The position numbers and the translations under genes are program-made. From the NCBI GenBank assembly GCA_000739515.1, contig DF820456.1, positions 778,121 through 842,120 on the forward strand: 64,000 bases of DNA, read 5' to 3'. The notes under the pieces are model-generated. The model was not told where the DNA came from. It searched no databases and saw nothing but the letters and a program-made list of their open reading frames with translations. This DNA comes from Candidatus Moduliflexus flocculans (GTDB lineage Bacteria; Moduliflexota; Moduliflexia; Moduliflexales; Moduliflexaceae). The number at the start of each line of letters is the position of its first letter. Position 1 is the stretch's first letter. Below, piece by piece: positions 9,393-17,744 of this stretch.

Positions 9393-9953
9393 CTACAAGG
9401 CTGTTTCCGGTTGAATCTCAAGAATTTCGACGACTGTTTCCGGCTCAAGGCGAAAAATGCTCCCTTTGCCTTCAAAAAAGCCATGTTCGCGAATCATGTG
9501 GACGTTTAATTGCGTGAAGCGAATCTCTTTTTGCAAGCGTGTATTCTGCACAGTTGCCACGATTTTGTGATAGAGCCGTTTCGGGTCGCCGAATGGCGAC
9601 GGGAGCATCCCGCGATCCCAGATCGCTGTGACCACGAAGTTTCCCAAATCTATCGGAGATTCCAGCCCCTTTTTCCCTTCTTCAATAAAATATTGCAGCC
9701 GGTCAGCGATCTGCTGCGGCGTTACGCCGAGCCGCGCTAACGTATGCGCGTCGGCTTCGATGATGTCGTGAATATGGCGGGTATCATCGCCTAAAAAGCC
9801 TTCTTTCGTAATCTTTCCCGGCAAAAAATTCTCGTGAAGATGTTGTTCCTGCGGCGTTTCTTTCATAGCGGAAAGGGTCGCCGTCCGCGCCTCAACGATA
9901 TGCGGAAACGTTGACGACGACGCCTGAAATTCAATATCGAACGGATGATTCAC
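9393..9953 (-). CDS. Conserved hypothetical protein downstream of nqrF
   Basis: About 186 residues from a GTG at 9953 (159 from an ATG at 9872). No domain recognised. It is soluble and mixed alpha/beta, with HENFLPGKITKEGFLGDDTR and IEADAHTLARLGVTPQQIAD, which hints at a small regulatory or metal-binding protein. The reading frame stays open upstream through a palindromic repeat into the end of nqrF, but codons 1-40 of that longer frame are repeat sequence and surely untranslated. It is the last gene of the nqr transcription unit. Start uncertain. Confidence 0.6.
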   Translation of the reverse strand: MNHPFDIEFQASSSTFPHIVEARTATLSAMKETPQEQHLHENFLPGKITKEGFLGDDTRHIHDIIEADAHTLARLGVTPQQIADRLQYFIEEGKKGLESPIDLGNFVVTAIWDRGMLPSPFGDPKRLYHKIVATVQNTRLQKEIRFTQLNVHMIREHGFFEGKGSIFRLEPETVVEILEIQPETAL

Positions 9954-10024
9954 CCACCCCTTGCCCCTCCCAGAAGGGGAATCTCGTTCTAAATTTCCCC
10001 TCCTGGGAGGGGTAAGGGGTGGGT
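9951..10024. repeat. GC-rich palindrome after nqrF
   Basis: CACCCACCCCTTGCCCCTCCC is followed about 20 bases later by GGGAGGGGTAAGGGGTGGGT. The long stem sits directly after the nqrF stop and overlaps the possible GTG start of the next gene. It shares its CCCCTCCC core with the repeat at 4-18. Confidence 0.85.
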
Positions 10025-10035
10025 TTGTTCTGATT

Positions 10036-11151
10036 CTATGCAAACGGATCGAAGAAGATATTTTTCCGATCAACGCCGTTTTTGGTCAAGACGTTGACGC
10101 AGGCGTTAATCATGCCGGGGCTGCCGCACATATAGGCTTGCACCTTGCTGGTATCGCGGCCTTTCAGATGATTTTCCAGCGGCGCGGTAATCAGCCCGGT
10201 TTCGCCCTGCCATTCGTCTTCCGGCGCAGGCTTTGACAACGCCGGCACGAACCGGAAATTCGGAATGCGCTGCTCCAACTCGCGCATTTCATCGAGATAA
10301 AACAGATCGCGTTTCGTCACCGCGCCGAAGAAATACGTAATCGGACGATTGACCGGATGTTCCGCGATGTCGTTCAGCATCGAGGCCAGCGGCGCCATGC
10401 CAGAGCCGCCCGCCACCATAATCATTTCCCCCTCGCCTTCCCGAACGTAGAAATCGCCGACCGGCGCGACAACTTTGACCTTTTCGCCGACGTTCAAGTG
10501 TTGATGCACCCAGGTCGTACAAATTCCTTCCGGCACGAGCCGTACCATCAAATCAATGTAATTTTTCGTGGACGGCGGCGATGCCATCGAATACGCCCGC
10601 GACACGACATCTTTGACCTTGCCATACGGTTTGGTGTACAACTGCGCATATTGTCCGGCTTTAAACGTAATCTCAGTCGGATCGAGCAATTTCATCCGCA
10701 GCAGCTTGATGTCATACGTCAGGTCTTCAAGTTTTTCGACCTCGGCCTGAAATTCTTTGATGTAAAACAATTCTTCAGGAATGACAATTTTGATGTCTTT
10801 TTTGACTTTGACCTGACATCCCACGCGAATCTGTTTGGCCTTTTCAGCCTCATCCAATAGCGGCAACTCAGTCGGCAGCAGCGGGCCGACGCCATCCGTC
10901 ACCTTGCATTTGCAATAGCCGCACGTCCCGCGACCGCCGCAGGCCGACGGCAGGAAGATTTTCTCACGCGCAAGGCTCGACAGCAGGCTTGATCCGCCTT
11001 TGACTTTCAGCGTTTTGCTGCCGTCGTTGATGTCTATTTTGCATTCGCCATAATCTGCCAGATATTTGTCCGCAATGACCAGCAAGCCTGCTAACACGCC
11101 GCTGAGCGCCGTGACGGAAAAAACCGCCTTCACAATCATCATGACATCCAT
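10036..11151 (-). CDS. nqrF: Na+-translocating NADH:quinone reductase subunit F
   Basis: The 371-residue NADH-oxidising subunit of the Na+ pump. A membrane anchor (about 5-27) is followed by a ferredoxin domain with the [2Fe-2S] ligands Cys71, Cys77, Cys80 and Cys112 in the usual C-x5-C-x2-C arrangement. The FAD-binding motif RAYSMA is at 185-190, and the NADH-binding GGSGMAPL at 248-255. It ends in the characteristic FFDPFA. Shorter than the roughly 407 residues of Vibrio NqrF but complete in domains. It follows nqrE on the same strand. Confidence 0.95.
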   Translation of the reverse strand: MDVMMIVKAVFSVTALSGVLAGLLVIADKYLADYGECKIDINDGSKTLKVKGGSSLLSSLAREKIFLPSACGGRGTCGYCKCKVTDGVGPLLPTELPLLDEAEKAKQIRVGCQVKVKKDIKIVIPEELFYIKEFQAEVEKLEDLTYDIKLLRMKLLDPTEITFKAGQYAQLYTKPYGKVKDVVSRAYSMASPPSTKNYIDLMVRLVPEGICTTWVHQHLNVGEKVKVVAPVGDFYVREGEGEMIMVAGGSGMAPLASMLNDIAEHPVNRPITYFFGAVTKRDLFYLDEMRELEQRIPNFRFVPALSKPAPEDEWQGETGLITAPLENHLKGRDTSKVQAYMCGSPGMINACVNVLTKNGVDRKNIFFDPFA

Positions 11152-11213
11152 ACACGAAACGCCGCCGGAAGAAACAACAGCGCGTCAGCCGCGCCGCCGT
11201 TCTGCCGCAGCCA

Positions 11214-11801
11214 TCATTGAATTTGCACCATGCCAGAGAACCCGACAAATGCCATCGCCATCAATCCGGCAATAATCAACACAATGCCCGGACCACGCAG
11301 CGCTTCGGGAATCCGCTTTTCATTCAAACGCTGTCGAATCCCGGCCAGCGCGAGAATCGCGATTGCCCAGCCGATTCCGCTCCCTGTGCCGAACATCACG
11401 CTTTGAATAAAGTTGTATTTGCGAATGACCATGAACAGACACGCCCCGAATACCGCGCAGTTGACCGTAATCAGCGGCAGAAAGATGCCGAGATTCAGGT
11501 AGAGCGATTCGGAATAGCGTTCGATGAACATCTCGGAAAGCTGCACGGCGGCGGCGATCACGACGATAAACACGATATACAGCAGATATTCCAAATGCCA
11601 GGGGACTAAAATATAATAATAGGCGATGTAATTCAACGCCGTTGTCAGCGCTAAGACGAACGTCACCGCCATGCCCAATCCCATCGCGGTTTTGACCTGC
11701 GACGAGACCGACAGAAACGAACACATGCCTAAAAAATAGGCTAACAGAATGTTGCTGGTGAAAATGGACGCAAAAAAGATGACCCACGGTGATATTTGCA
11801 T
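11214..11801 (-). CDS. nqrE: Na+-translocating NADH:quinone reductase subunit E
   Basis: 195 residues with six hydrophobic helices. NqrE and NqrD are inverted-topology homologues that together hold an Fe site in the membrane; the conserved GMCSFLSVS in an early helix and VNCAVFGACLF in a later one carry the Cys residues expected for that site. The ATG at 11801 has AGGAG 9 bases upstream; the longer open frame to 11858 is unsupported. It lies 22 bases after nqrD. Confidence 0.94.
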   Translation of the reverse strand: MQISPWVIFFASIFTSNILLAYFLGMCSFLSVSSQVKTAMGLGMAVTFVLALTTALNYIAYYYILVPWHLEYLLYIVFIVVIAAAVQLSEMFIERYSESLYLNLGIFLPLITVNCAVFGACLFMVIRKYNFIQSVMFGTGSGIGWAIAILALAGIRQRLNEKRIPEALRGPGIVLIIAGLMAMAFVGFSGMVQIQ

Positions 11802-11823
11802 ACGTTCTTCTCCTCTGGAAACG

Positions 11824-12471
11824 CTATTTCCCCGAATGCGTGATTTTTTTCGCTGCAAAGGTATTGGTCAACCACAGGAACGTCGCTAACATGAAAAACC
11901 CGCCCGGCGCGATAATCATGATTGACCATTGCGGCCATCCGCCAGAAAAACCGATAGTTTTCATCAACGGCGTCATCACCTGATACCCGAAAATCGAGCC
12001 GAACCCGAACAATTCCCGAATAAACGCGATCACTAACAGTACCCACGTATAGCCGACGCCGGACATCGCGCCATCCACGAACGACACCAGCGGCTCGTTC
12101 GACGCGGCGAACCCTTCCATGCGCCCCATGATAATGCAGTTCGTGATAATCAGGCCGACATACGGCCCTAAGGCGCGGCTGATGTTCGGCACGTAGGCTT
12201 TCAACGCAATATCCACTAAAATGACGAACACGGCAATAATCAGCGTTTGCACCATCATGCGCACTTTCGCCGGAACAACGTTTCGCATCAGCGAAATCGT
12301 CAGCGACGAAAACGCGGTGGCAAAAATCAACCCAAGCCCCATAATCAGCGTATTCACGAAAATATTCGTGACCGCCAACGTGGAGCAGATGCCTAAAATC
12401 TGCACCGTGACCGGGTTATTCTTCCATAAATCATCTTTCATCACCTGCACAATACTGACTTTTGCTGCCAT
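11824..12471 (-). CDS. nqrD: Na+-translocating NADH:quinone reductase subunit D
   Basis: 215 residues, about six transmembrane helices, matching the usual NqrD length. Conserved features are KNNPVTVQILGICSTLAVTN near the N-terminus and TNCIIMGRMEGFA in a central helix, both with Cys in the expected half-helices. I start at 12471 (MAAKVSIVQV), which aligns with family N-termini although no clear Shine-Dalgarno precedes it. The frame stays open 42 codons upstream through the gap that separates it from an inserted toxin gene. Its poor ribosome binding site may be a consequence of that insertion. Confidence 0.93.
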   Translation of the reverse strand: MAAKVSIVQVMKDDLWKNNPVTVQILGICSTLAVTNIFVNTLIMGLGLIFATAFSSLTISLMRNVVPAKVRMMVQTLIIAVFVILVDIALKAYVPNISRALGPYVGLIITNCIIMGRMEGFAASNEPLVSFVDGAMSGVGYTWVLLVIAFIRELFGFGSIFGYQVMTPLMKTIGFSGGWPQWSIMIIAPGGFFMLATFLWLTNTFAAKKITHSGK

Positions 12472-12574
12472 ATCTTTGGAGTCACGCGAACGAGAACTCG
12501 TGTCACTGTCGGGGACAACGTCTCTCGAACCGTTCCCGATGAACAAGAAACGATGTTTTTTTATCGAAACCTCT

Positions 12575-12997
12575 TTATGTTTTCCGCAATAACACATGAA
12601 AGCCAGCTTGTTGAAAATGCTCGTCTGCTGTTAGCGCATCTGAAATCTCACGCTCTTTCATAACAACAAAAGACAAACAATCCGTTAAGCCCCAATCTTT
12701 GTCAGGTCGTCCGCGGTATAAATCAAATGCTCGCCTGTACAATGGTTCTGAAATCGGCACGATTTCAATAGAAGCATCTTGTTCAAGCGATTCAAGCAAC
12801 GCAATGCTTAGATGACGATACCGTAATCGAGAAAGCGCGTTTCCGATTTCCAAAATGACGGCCCGTGTCGTGACTAAATTCGCACGTTCCTGTTCAATTT
12901 GCGTAGAAACATTGATTGCCTGTTGATGAAAGCCATCATTTCGCGATGATAATGCAATTGCATACGATGTATCAAGAAATAATGTTCTTTTCATCAT
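12575..12997 (-). CDS. PIN-domain toxin (VapC-like ribonuclease)
   Basis: 140 residues of a PIN nuclease. The acidic metal-binding set is complete: Asp9 in FLDTSYAI, Glu50 in VILEIGNAL, Asp106 in GLTDCLSF and Asp125 in LTADEHF. PIN toxins cleave tRNA or rRNA when freed from their antitoxin. The ATG at 12997 lies 6 bases after GGGG, inside the end of the antitoxin frame; the genes overlap by 26 bases, the standard toxin-antitoxin layout. The pair is inserted between nqrC and nqrD on the same strand. Confidence 0.88.
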   Translation of the reverse strand: MMKRTLFLDTSYAIALSSRNDGFHQQAINVSTQIEQERANLVTTRAVILEIGNALSRLRYRHLSIALLESLEQDASIEIVPISEPLYRRAFDLYRGRPDKDWGLTDCLSFVVMKEREISDALTADEHFQQAGFHVLLRKT

Positions 12998-13208
12998 CTT
13001 TGTCCCCGTATAAATAATCTTCAAGACGAGCAGCCCAATCAGATGGCCCATCCAAATCAAGCATACGCGCTGTTTGAAGAAATGACAACGACTTGGCAGG
13101 TTTTGCAGTTTCGATGTTCATTTTCACATACGTATTCGGCTCCAATCCAATGGCATGTATTGGACGAAATACCATTCCATCAAAAACCGCTTCGACTGTT
13201 GTTGTCAT
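12972..13208 (-). CDS. DUF104/AF2212-like antitoxin
   Basis: 78 residues. The N-terminal strand pattern VEAVFDGMVFRPIHAIGLEPNTYVKMNI is typical of the DUF104 (AF2212-like) antitoxin family, a short barrel that partners PIN toxins. The C-terminal tail (residues 40-78, acidic and helical) would wrap the toxin. GGAGG lies 8 bases before the ATG. It begins 22 bases after the nqrC stop, so it is probably transcribed from the nqr promoter unless it has its own. Confidence 0.85.
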   Translation of the reverse strand: MTTTVEAVFDGMVFRPIHAIGLEPNTYVKMNIETAKPAKSLSFLQTARMLDLDGPSDWAARLEDYLYGDKDDEKNIIS

Positions 13209-13230
13209 GTACTGTTCCTCCTTGCATGAA

Positions 13231-13980
13231 TTATTTCTGTTGATATGCCTGCAAAATCTTGAGATACAATGCCAAATTGCTGTTAATCATATCCAACACG
13301 CCCTGCGAGGTCTGAGTCGCGCCGGTAATCGCCTGCACACTGTTCGTTGAATTTTCAAGATTGGTCTGCGCTTTGGTTTTCAGCATAATCACGGGCGTCA
13401 TCCCCGCTTTCGGTTCATAAAATCCGCCGAGATCGAGGTTACGATAGAAATATTTGTATTCCTTTTCCGTGATGCGAGCGCCAAGACCAGGCGTTTCGGA
13501 TTGTTTCAAGAAATCAATCCCCACCATTTTCTTCAAATCCGAGGAAATCACGCCAAACCCTTCGATTGATCCCCAAAGCCCGTTGCCATACAAAAACAGA
13601 CCATACGAGATGACCTTGCCTTGTTCATCCAGACCTTCATAGATATCCACGCTCGATTTTCCCGCTAAAAACGTCCCGGCCAAATCGCTCTGCAAGGTGG
13701 CCGGAATCGGCACATTCGCCTTGCGCATCCGCGATTGCATTGCTTGCACAAGCTCGGCTTCTTTCCAGGGGACGTTCGCCGTCACGCTGATGGGCGACAT
13801 CGTCTCTTCTTTTACGCCGGAGGGAAACACATTGAAGGCGTACAGCATAGATTTCGCCTGCTCCAACGCAAAATTTTTCTCGACACGCGGCTTGGTCGCT
13901 TCATTTACCGTTGCCAGCACGATCATAAACGCGAGCGAGACAATCACCATAAACCCAACCGTTTTCATTCCTTGTCCCAT
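13231..13980 (-). CDS. nqrC: Na+-translocating NADH:quinone reductase subunit C
   Basis: 249 residues: one N-terminal transmembrane helix (about 6-26) and a periplasmic FMN-binding domain. The covalent FMN attachment motif is TGAT, with FMN expected on Thr222. EGLGARI-like sequence (TPGLGARITEKEYKYFYRNLD) marks the flavin-binding fold. It starts 3 bases before the nqrB stop region and is followed after 22 bases by the inserted antitoxin gene. Covalent flavin transfer needs ApbE, which is not in this window. Confidence 0.95.
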   Translation of the reverse strand: MGQGMKTVGFMVIVSLAFMIVLATVNEATKPRVEKNFALEQAKSMLYAFNVFPSGVKEETMSPISVTANVPWKEAELVQAMQSRMRKANVPIPATLQSDLAGTFLAGKSSVDIYEGLDEQGKVISYGLFLYGNGLWGSIEGFGVISSDLKKMVGIDFLKQSETPGLGARITEKEYKYFYRNLDLGGFYEPKAGMTPVIMLKTKAQTNLENSTNSVQAITGATQTSQGVLDMINSNLALYLKILQAYQQK

Positions 13981-13983
13981 ACG

Positions 13984-15102
13984 CTACTCCTTTTTTTCCG
14001 CGTGCTTCGCTTTTTTGCCTTCGTTGTAACTGGTCACGGCATAATCAATAATCGGGTTGAACGTATTGCCTAATAAAATGGCAAACATCACGCCGCCCGC
14101 AAACAGCGAGTACGCCCGAATAACAATCGTCAGGAGCGCCACCAAAAACCCGTAAATCAATTGGCCGGTATCGGTTCGCGCCGCTGAGATCGGGTCGGTA
14201 ATCATATAAAATCCGCCGAACATCACGCCGCCCGCAAACAGCCCCCAGAGCGGATTACCGACTTTTGCGGCATCAAAAAAATTGAAAATTGTTTGCAGCG
14301 CCCAGAATGAGCCGAAGAAACTGGCGACGATCTTCCAATTCGCCACTTTTTTATACAATAGATACGAACCACCGAGCAGCAGCAGCAAGGCCGACGTTTC
14401 GCCAATCGAACCGCCGCCAATCAGCGAGACTTCCCCCATCCGCTCGAACTGGCCATTAATATTACCGAAGATGAGCTGCCAGATGCTCGGCAGCGTCGCC
14501 GCGCCATCGCGGAATGCGCTCAGGGGAGTCGCTGCCGTAATGGCCGACACGGAAGAATCAGCCGGTAAATAGAGCCAGGCAAACAAACCGCCCGGAAAGT
14601 CGGAGAAATTCGCGGCGGGCGTCCATTTCGAGGTTAAATGGATAGGAAAGGTGATATAGACAAAGATGCGAGCGACAAGCGCCGGATTGAAGACATTCGC
14701 GCCGAAGCCGCCGAATGCCATTTTGCCGAAAATAATGCCGAAGATGCCGCCTAATGCGACCATCGGCAGCGGGATGGTCGGCGGCAGAATCATGGCGTAT
14801 AAAATGGCCGTAACAAAGGCCGCCTCAGAGATTTTCCCCGGTTTCTGATTCCTGACAAAAAGCCATTCTGTGATCACGCACGTCAGTATCGAAACCAGCA
14901 TGATAACGACCGTCCTCCAGCCGAAAAAATAGACGCCGGCAATCATCACCGGCCAGAGGGAATTCACGACCGTGCGCATCATATTCTGCCGCAGAAACTC
15001 CATTTTCCACGGCGAGACTTTTGCGAGCGCATTTTCGAGCGTCTGGATAATATCCACCGACTCGAATAATTTTTCGTACACTGTGCTTACCGCGATTGCC
15101 AT
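13984..15102 (-). CDS. nqrB: Na+-translocating NADH:quinone reductase subunit B
   Basis: 372 residues with about ten transmembrane helices; the main Na+ channel subunit, homologous to RnfD. The phosphoester-linked FMN site appears as TAATPLS with Thr192. Conserved GGFGANVFNPALVARIF lies at about 131-147, and ITDPISAARTD near the C-terminus. The ATG at 15102 has GGGAGAGG just upstream. It is shorter at its N-terminus than Vibrio NqrB. In most bacteria nqrA precedes nqrB; here the upstream 260 bases are non-coding and no nqrA is present. Confidence 0.94.
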   Translation of the reverse strand: MAIAVSTVYEKLFESVDIIQTLENALAKVSPWKMEFLRQNMMRTVVNSLWPVMIAGVYFFGWRTVVIMLVSILTCVITEWLFVRNQKPGKISEAAFVTAILYAMILPPTIPLPMVALGGIFGIIFGKMAFGGFGANVFNPALVARIFVYITFPIHLTSKWTPAANFSDFPGGLFAWLYLPADSSVSAITAATPLSAFRDGAATLPSIWQLIFGNINGQFERMGEVSLIGGGSIGETSALLLLLGGSYLLYKKVANWKIVASFFGSFWALQTIFNFFDAAKVGNPLWGLFAGGVMFGGFYMITDPISAARTDTGQLIYGFLVALLTIVIRAYSLFAGGVMFAILLGNTFNPIIDYAVTSYNEGKKAKHAEKKE

Positions 15103-15364
15103 GACCTCTCCCCTGGTCTTTCGACTGTGCAGGCTACCTTGCCGTAGCAAACATCATGACGAAAGCCCCACGCCAGAAACATTATTTGCCCACATGAACA
15201 CGTCCTACCCATTAAAAAACGCAACACTGCGCTCTATCTCTCTTGACAAGATTTCTGTCAATCTTTTCTTGACGAAAGTTTTCAAGATAATCCTTGAAAA
15301 ATAACAACGAATTGACGAAGAAAACGAATAGGTTTTTCGCTCGATTCACTAGTGCTCTCTCGAA

Positions 15365-15715
15365 TCAGAGCGGAGACTCGTAAAACACATAATTCGTGGA
15401 ATAATCACTGAATTCGAAATAGAGCTTCTTTTCGCCGGAATCCACCTGATAATTCTGGTTTTTATCGAGATAGCCGTAACCAAAACGATACGGGCGCGGC
15501 GTTCTGGCGTCTTCCGTGCCGTAGGCTGTCGTCAGCTTATCGATCTTGATAAAACGCATGACCAGGCGTTCTCCGGCGTAAATATCCAGCACGCCGTCCG
15601 TCCCTGTCCAGTTCTGAATCTGACGGCTGAATTTGTTTTGCGCTTCCTTCGAGCAACCTGCCAGCACAAGGCTTACGGCAAGCGCAATGCCAAGTATTTT
15701 CACATATTTTGCCAT
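15365..15715 (-). CDS. Small lipoprotein, hypothetical
   Basis: 116 residues with a type II signal peptide: a hydrophobic segment and the lipobox LAGC place the acylated Cys at residue 21. The mature part contains a strand-rich domain (YAGERLVMRFIKIDKLTTAYG, PYRFGYGYLDKNQNYQVDSG). The Asp/Asn-rich LDKNQNYQVDSGEK could be a Ca2+-binding loop, but this is a guess. GGAGG lies 7 bases before the ATG. It is convergent with nothing and sits upstream of nqrB on the same strand, 262 bases away. Confidence 0.7.
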   Translation of the reverse strand: MAKYVKILGIALAVSLVLAGCSKEAQNKFSRQIQNWTGTDGVLDIYAGERLVMRFIKIDKLTTAYGTEDARTPRPYRFGYGYLDKNQNYQVDSGEKKLYFEFSDYSTNYVFYESPL

Positions 15716-15889
15716 ACATTCCTCCTGAAAATAGTTCGGTTATTTCATCACAACGCCATCTCACGTTCTTTCTGGCAATTCTTGCGCCTGTCAAGCGTGT
15801 AATGCAAAGAAAATCGCTTGACAGGAGAGATAAAGAATACTGATTGGTTTTTTACCAACAACTTATTTTTCAAAAGGAAATATGATACG

Positions 15890-16855
15890 ATGATCATTGG
15901 TCCTGCACACATTCCGACGAATATCATTTTTGCGCCGCTCTCTGGCTGTTCGGATTTAGCGTTCCGGCTGATTGCCCGGGAGCGCGGCGCGAAATTCTGC
16001 TTTTTCGAAATGGTGGACGCGCACTCGCTGCTCGGCCCGCATCAGCGGCGGTTCGATATATTGAAAACTACGCCGCAGGATGCGCCTATCGGGGCGCAGC
16101 TTGTCGGCGAGACGCCGGAACTGATGCGCGACGCCGCGCAGGTGTTGCTCGATTATGCGCCTGCAATGTTGTTAGACATCAACAGCGCATGTCCGGTCAG
16201 AAAAGTGGTGAAAAAAGGCGCGGGGGCGGGCTTGCTGCAACAGCCGGAAACGCTGTATCGCATGATTGGCATGCTGGCGAAAACGCTGGCCGTACCTGTC
16301 ACGATCAAGCTGCGGATCGGCTTTAATAGTGTCAATCTCGCGGCCTTGAGCGACATGGCGAAGCGCTGCGAGGGAAGCGGCGCGGCGGCGCTCTTCGTGC
16401 ATGGCCGAACGCGGGAGCAGGCATACAGCGGCAGCGTAGATTATGCCGCCATTCGCGTCGTGAAAGAGGCCGTGACGATCCCGGTGATCGGCAGCGGCAA
16501 CGTCTTTTCGCCGAATTTAGCGAAAAAGATGCTTGACGAGACCGGCTGTGACGGTCTGCTTGTGGCGCGGGGCGCATTTGGGAATCCCTGGATTTTTCAG
16601 GAAATCGAACACTATCTCGCCACTGGCGAGATGTTGCCGGAAATACCTGCCATCACGCGCAAAGAGGCATTGAAACAGCATTTGGCCTATGTCGAAGAGT
16701 TTCGGCAGGGGCAGCCGAAAGGCAAGCTCGGCTTCATGCGCAAAGTCGCGCTCTGGTATCTCAAAGGCTTTCCAAACGCCGCTAAAGCGCGCGGCCAGAT
16801 CAATGAGATCTCCACGTATGCCGCGCTATTAGAATTTATAGACGCGCATCTATAA
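15890..16855 (+). CDS. dus: tRNA-dihydrouridine synthase
   Basis: 321-residue flavoenzyme that reduces uridine to dihydrouridine in tRNA. A TIM barrel with FMN-binding features: N-terminal FAPLSGCSDLAFR, GAQLVGETPELM, the catalytic Cys101 in DINSACPVRKVVKKGAG, and VPVTIKLRIGF. FVHGRTREQAYSG and VIGSGNVFSP complete the DUS signature. A 60-residue helical domain follows. I start at 15890, preceded by AAAGGAAA about 11 bases upstream; the longer frame begins at a TTG without support. It appears monocistronic. Confidence 0.92.
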   Translation: MIIGPAHIPTNIIFAPLSGCSDLAFRLIARERGAKFCFFEMVDAHSLLGPHQRRFDILKTTPQDAPIGAQLVGETPELMRDAAQVLLDYAPAMLLDINSACPVRKVVKKGAGAGLLQQPETLYRMIGMLAKTLAVPVTIKLRIGFNSVNLAALSDMAKRCEGSGAAALFVHGRTREQAYSGSVDYAAIRVVKEAVTIPVIGSGNVFSPNLAKKMLDETGCDGLLVARGAFGNPWIFQEIEHYLATGEMLPEIPAITRKEALKQHLAYVEEFRQGQPKGKLGFMRKVALWYLKGFPNAAKARGQINEISTYAALLEFIDAHL

Positions 16856-16899
16856 TCCATTCTCTCCCCTTCTCACGCAAAATTGTCATTACGAGGAGT

Positions 16900-16947
16900 G
16901 CCAACGACAACGCACTCTCGCTGAAGTTGGATGGCGTTGTCGCTGGC
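16900..16947. repeat. Inverted repeat between dus and tetR
   Basis: GCCAACGACAACGC (16900-16913) pairs with GCGTTGTCGCTGGC (16934-16947) with one mismatch. No T run follows. It may be a member of the dispersed GAGTGCCAACG repeat group also seen at 53993 and 61738. Confidence 0.55.
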
Positions 16948-17006
16948 GTTAACTTCACAGCGCAGCCTTCTCACGGCACTCAATTCAGAAATTCGCAAAA
17001 ATTTTC

Positions 17007-17061
17007 TTGACGATTTTATAAACTGAACGATGTATAGTTAAAAAATAAACATTGTTTAGTT
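17007..17061 (+). promoter_or_regulatory. tetR promoter with overlapping operator palindrome
   Basis: TTGACG (17007-17012) and TGTATA or TATAGT (17031-17038) form a sigma-70-type promoter with an 18-20 base spacer. An interrupted palindrome flanks the -10 region: AACTGAACGATGTA (17021-17034) and AACATTGTTTAGTT (17048-17061), matching at 12 of 14 positions. Position and symmetry suggest autorepression by the TetR protein encoded directly downstream. Confidence 0.55.
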
Positions 17062-17075
17062 GTAAGGAGGCTTCT

Positions 17076-17744
17076 ATGCCACGCCCTAAAGAAGACGAAC
17101 GCGAAGATGTTCGCGCATTAGTGTTAGAAAAAGCCAAAGCGTTATTTCTCCGTATCGGATACAACAAAATCACGATGCGGAAGATTGCGGAAGAAATCGG
17201 CTATACGCCAGGGACGATTTATCTCTATTTCAAAAACAAAGAAGAAATTTTGTATGAACTCCACAATCAAGGGTTTGAACTGCTTTACCAATATAAGCTG
17301 AATGTTGCCAGGGCGGCAAATTCCTCAGCATTTGACCGTCTTCGCGAAGGAGGGAAGACCTATCTTGCTTTTGCGTTTGATCATCCAGATTATTATGAGC
17401 TAATGTTCAATATGCCCGAACCGCATCATTTCCTGACGTGCTTACAGGAAGCGGAATCTGGCGAACGCGGCGTCACGCAGATTGATTATGCCATGCGTTC
17501 ATACGAATTTTTGAAGCAGACGATTCTGGATTGCATCAGCGAAGGCTCTCTGCCAGATGCCGATCCAGATGTCATGACGTTTGCCTTCTGGTCATTCGTT
17601 CATGGCGTGGTTTCATTGACCATCCGAAAGCGCATTCCGTATCCACAGGCTGCTTCGCAAGCATTTGCAGTGGCGGCAATAGATTTTTTTATGCACATCA
17701 TTCACCAACAATTATCTCATACAGAGCACAAGGAGTTATCATGA
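17076..17744 (+). CDS. TetR/AcrR family transcriptional regulator
   Basis: 222 residues. The N-terminal helix-turn-helix (about 30-58) reads ITMRKIAEEIGYTPGTIYLYF, a textbook TetR DNA-binding motif. The ligand-binding C-terminal half (DHPDYYELMFNMP) matches the WHG-domain type of TetR. AAGGAGG lies 5 bases before the ATG at 17076; eight codons upstream in frame are unsupported. The stop overlaps the start of the next gene (ATGA), so the two are translationally coupled and probably functionally linked. Confidence 0.9.
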   Translation: MPRPKEDEREDVRALVLEKAKALFLRIGYNKITMRKIAEEIGYTPGTIYLYFKNKEEILYELHNQGFELLYQYKLNVARAANSSAFDRLREGGKTYLAFAFDHPDYYELMFNMPEPHHFLTCLQEAESGERGVTQIDYAMRSYEFLKQTILDCISEGSLPDADPDVMTFAFWSFVHGVVSLTIRKRIPYPQAASQAFAVAAIDFFMHIIHQQLSHTEHKELS

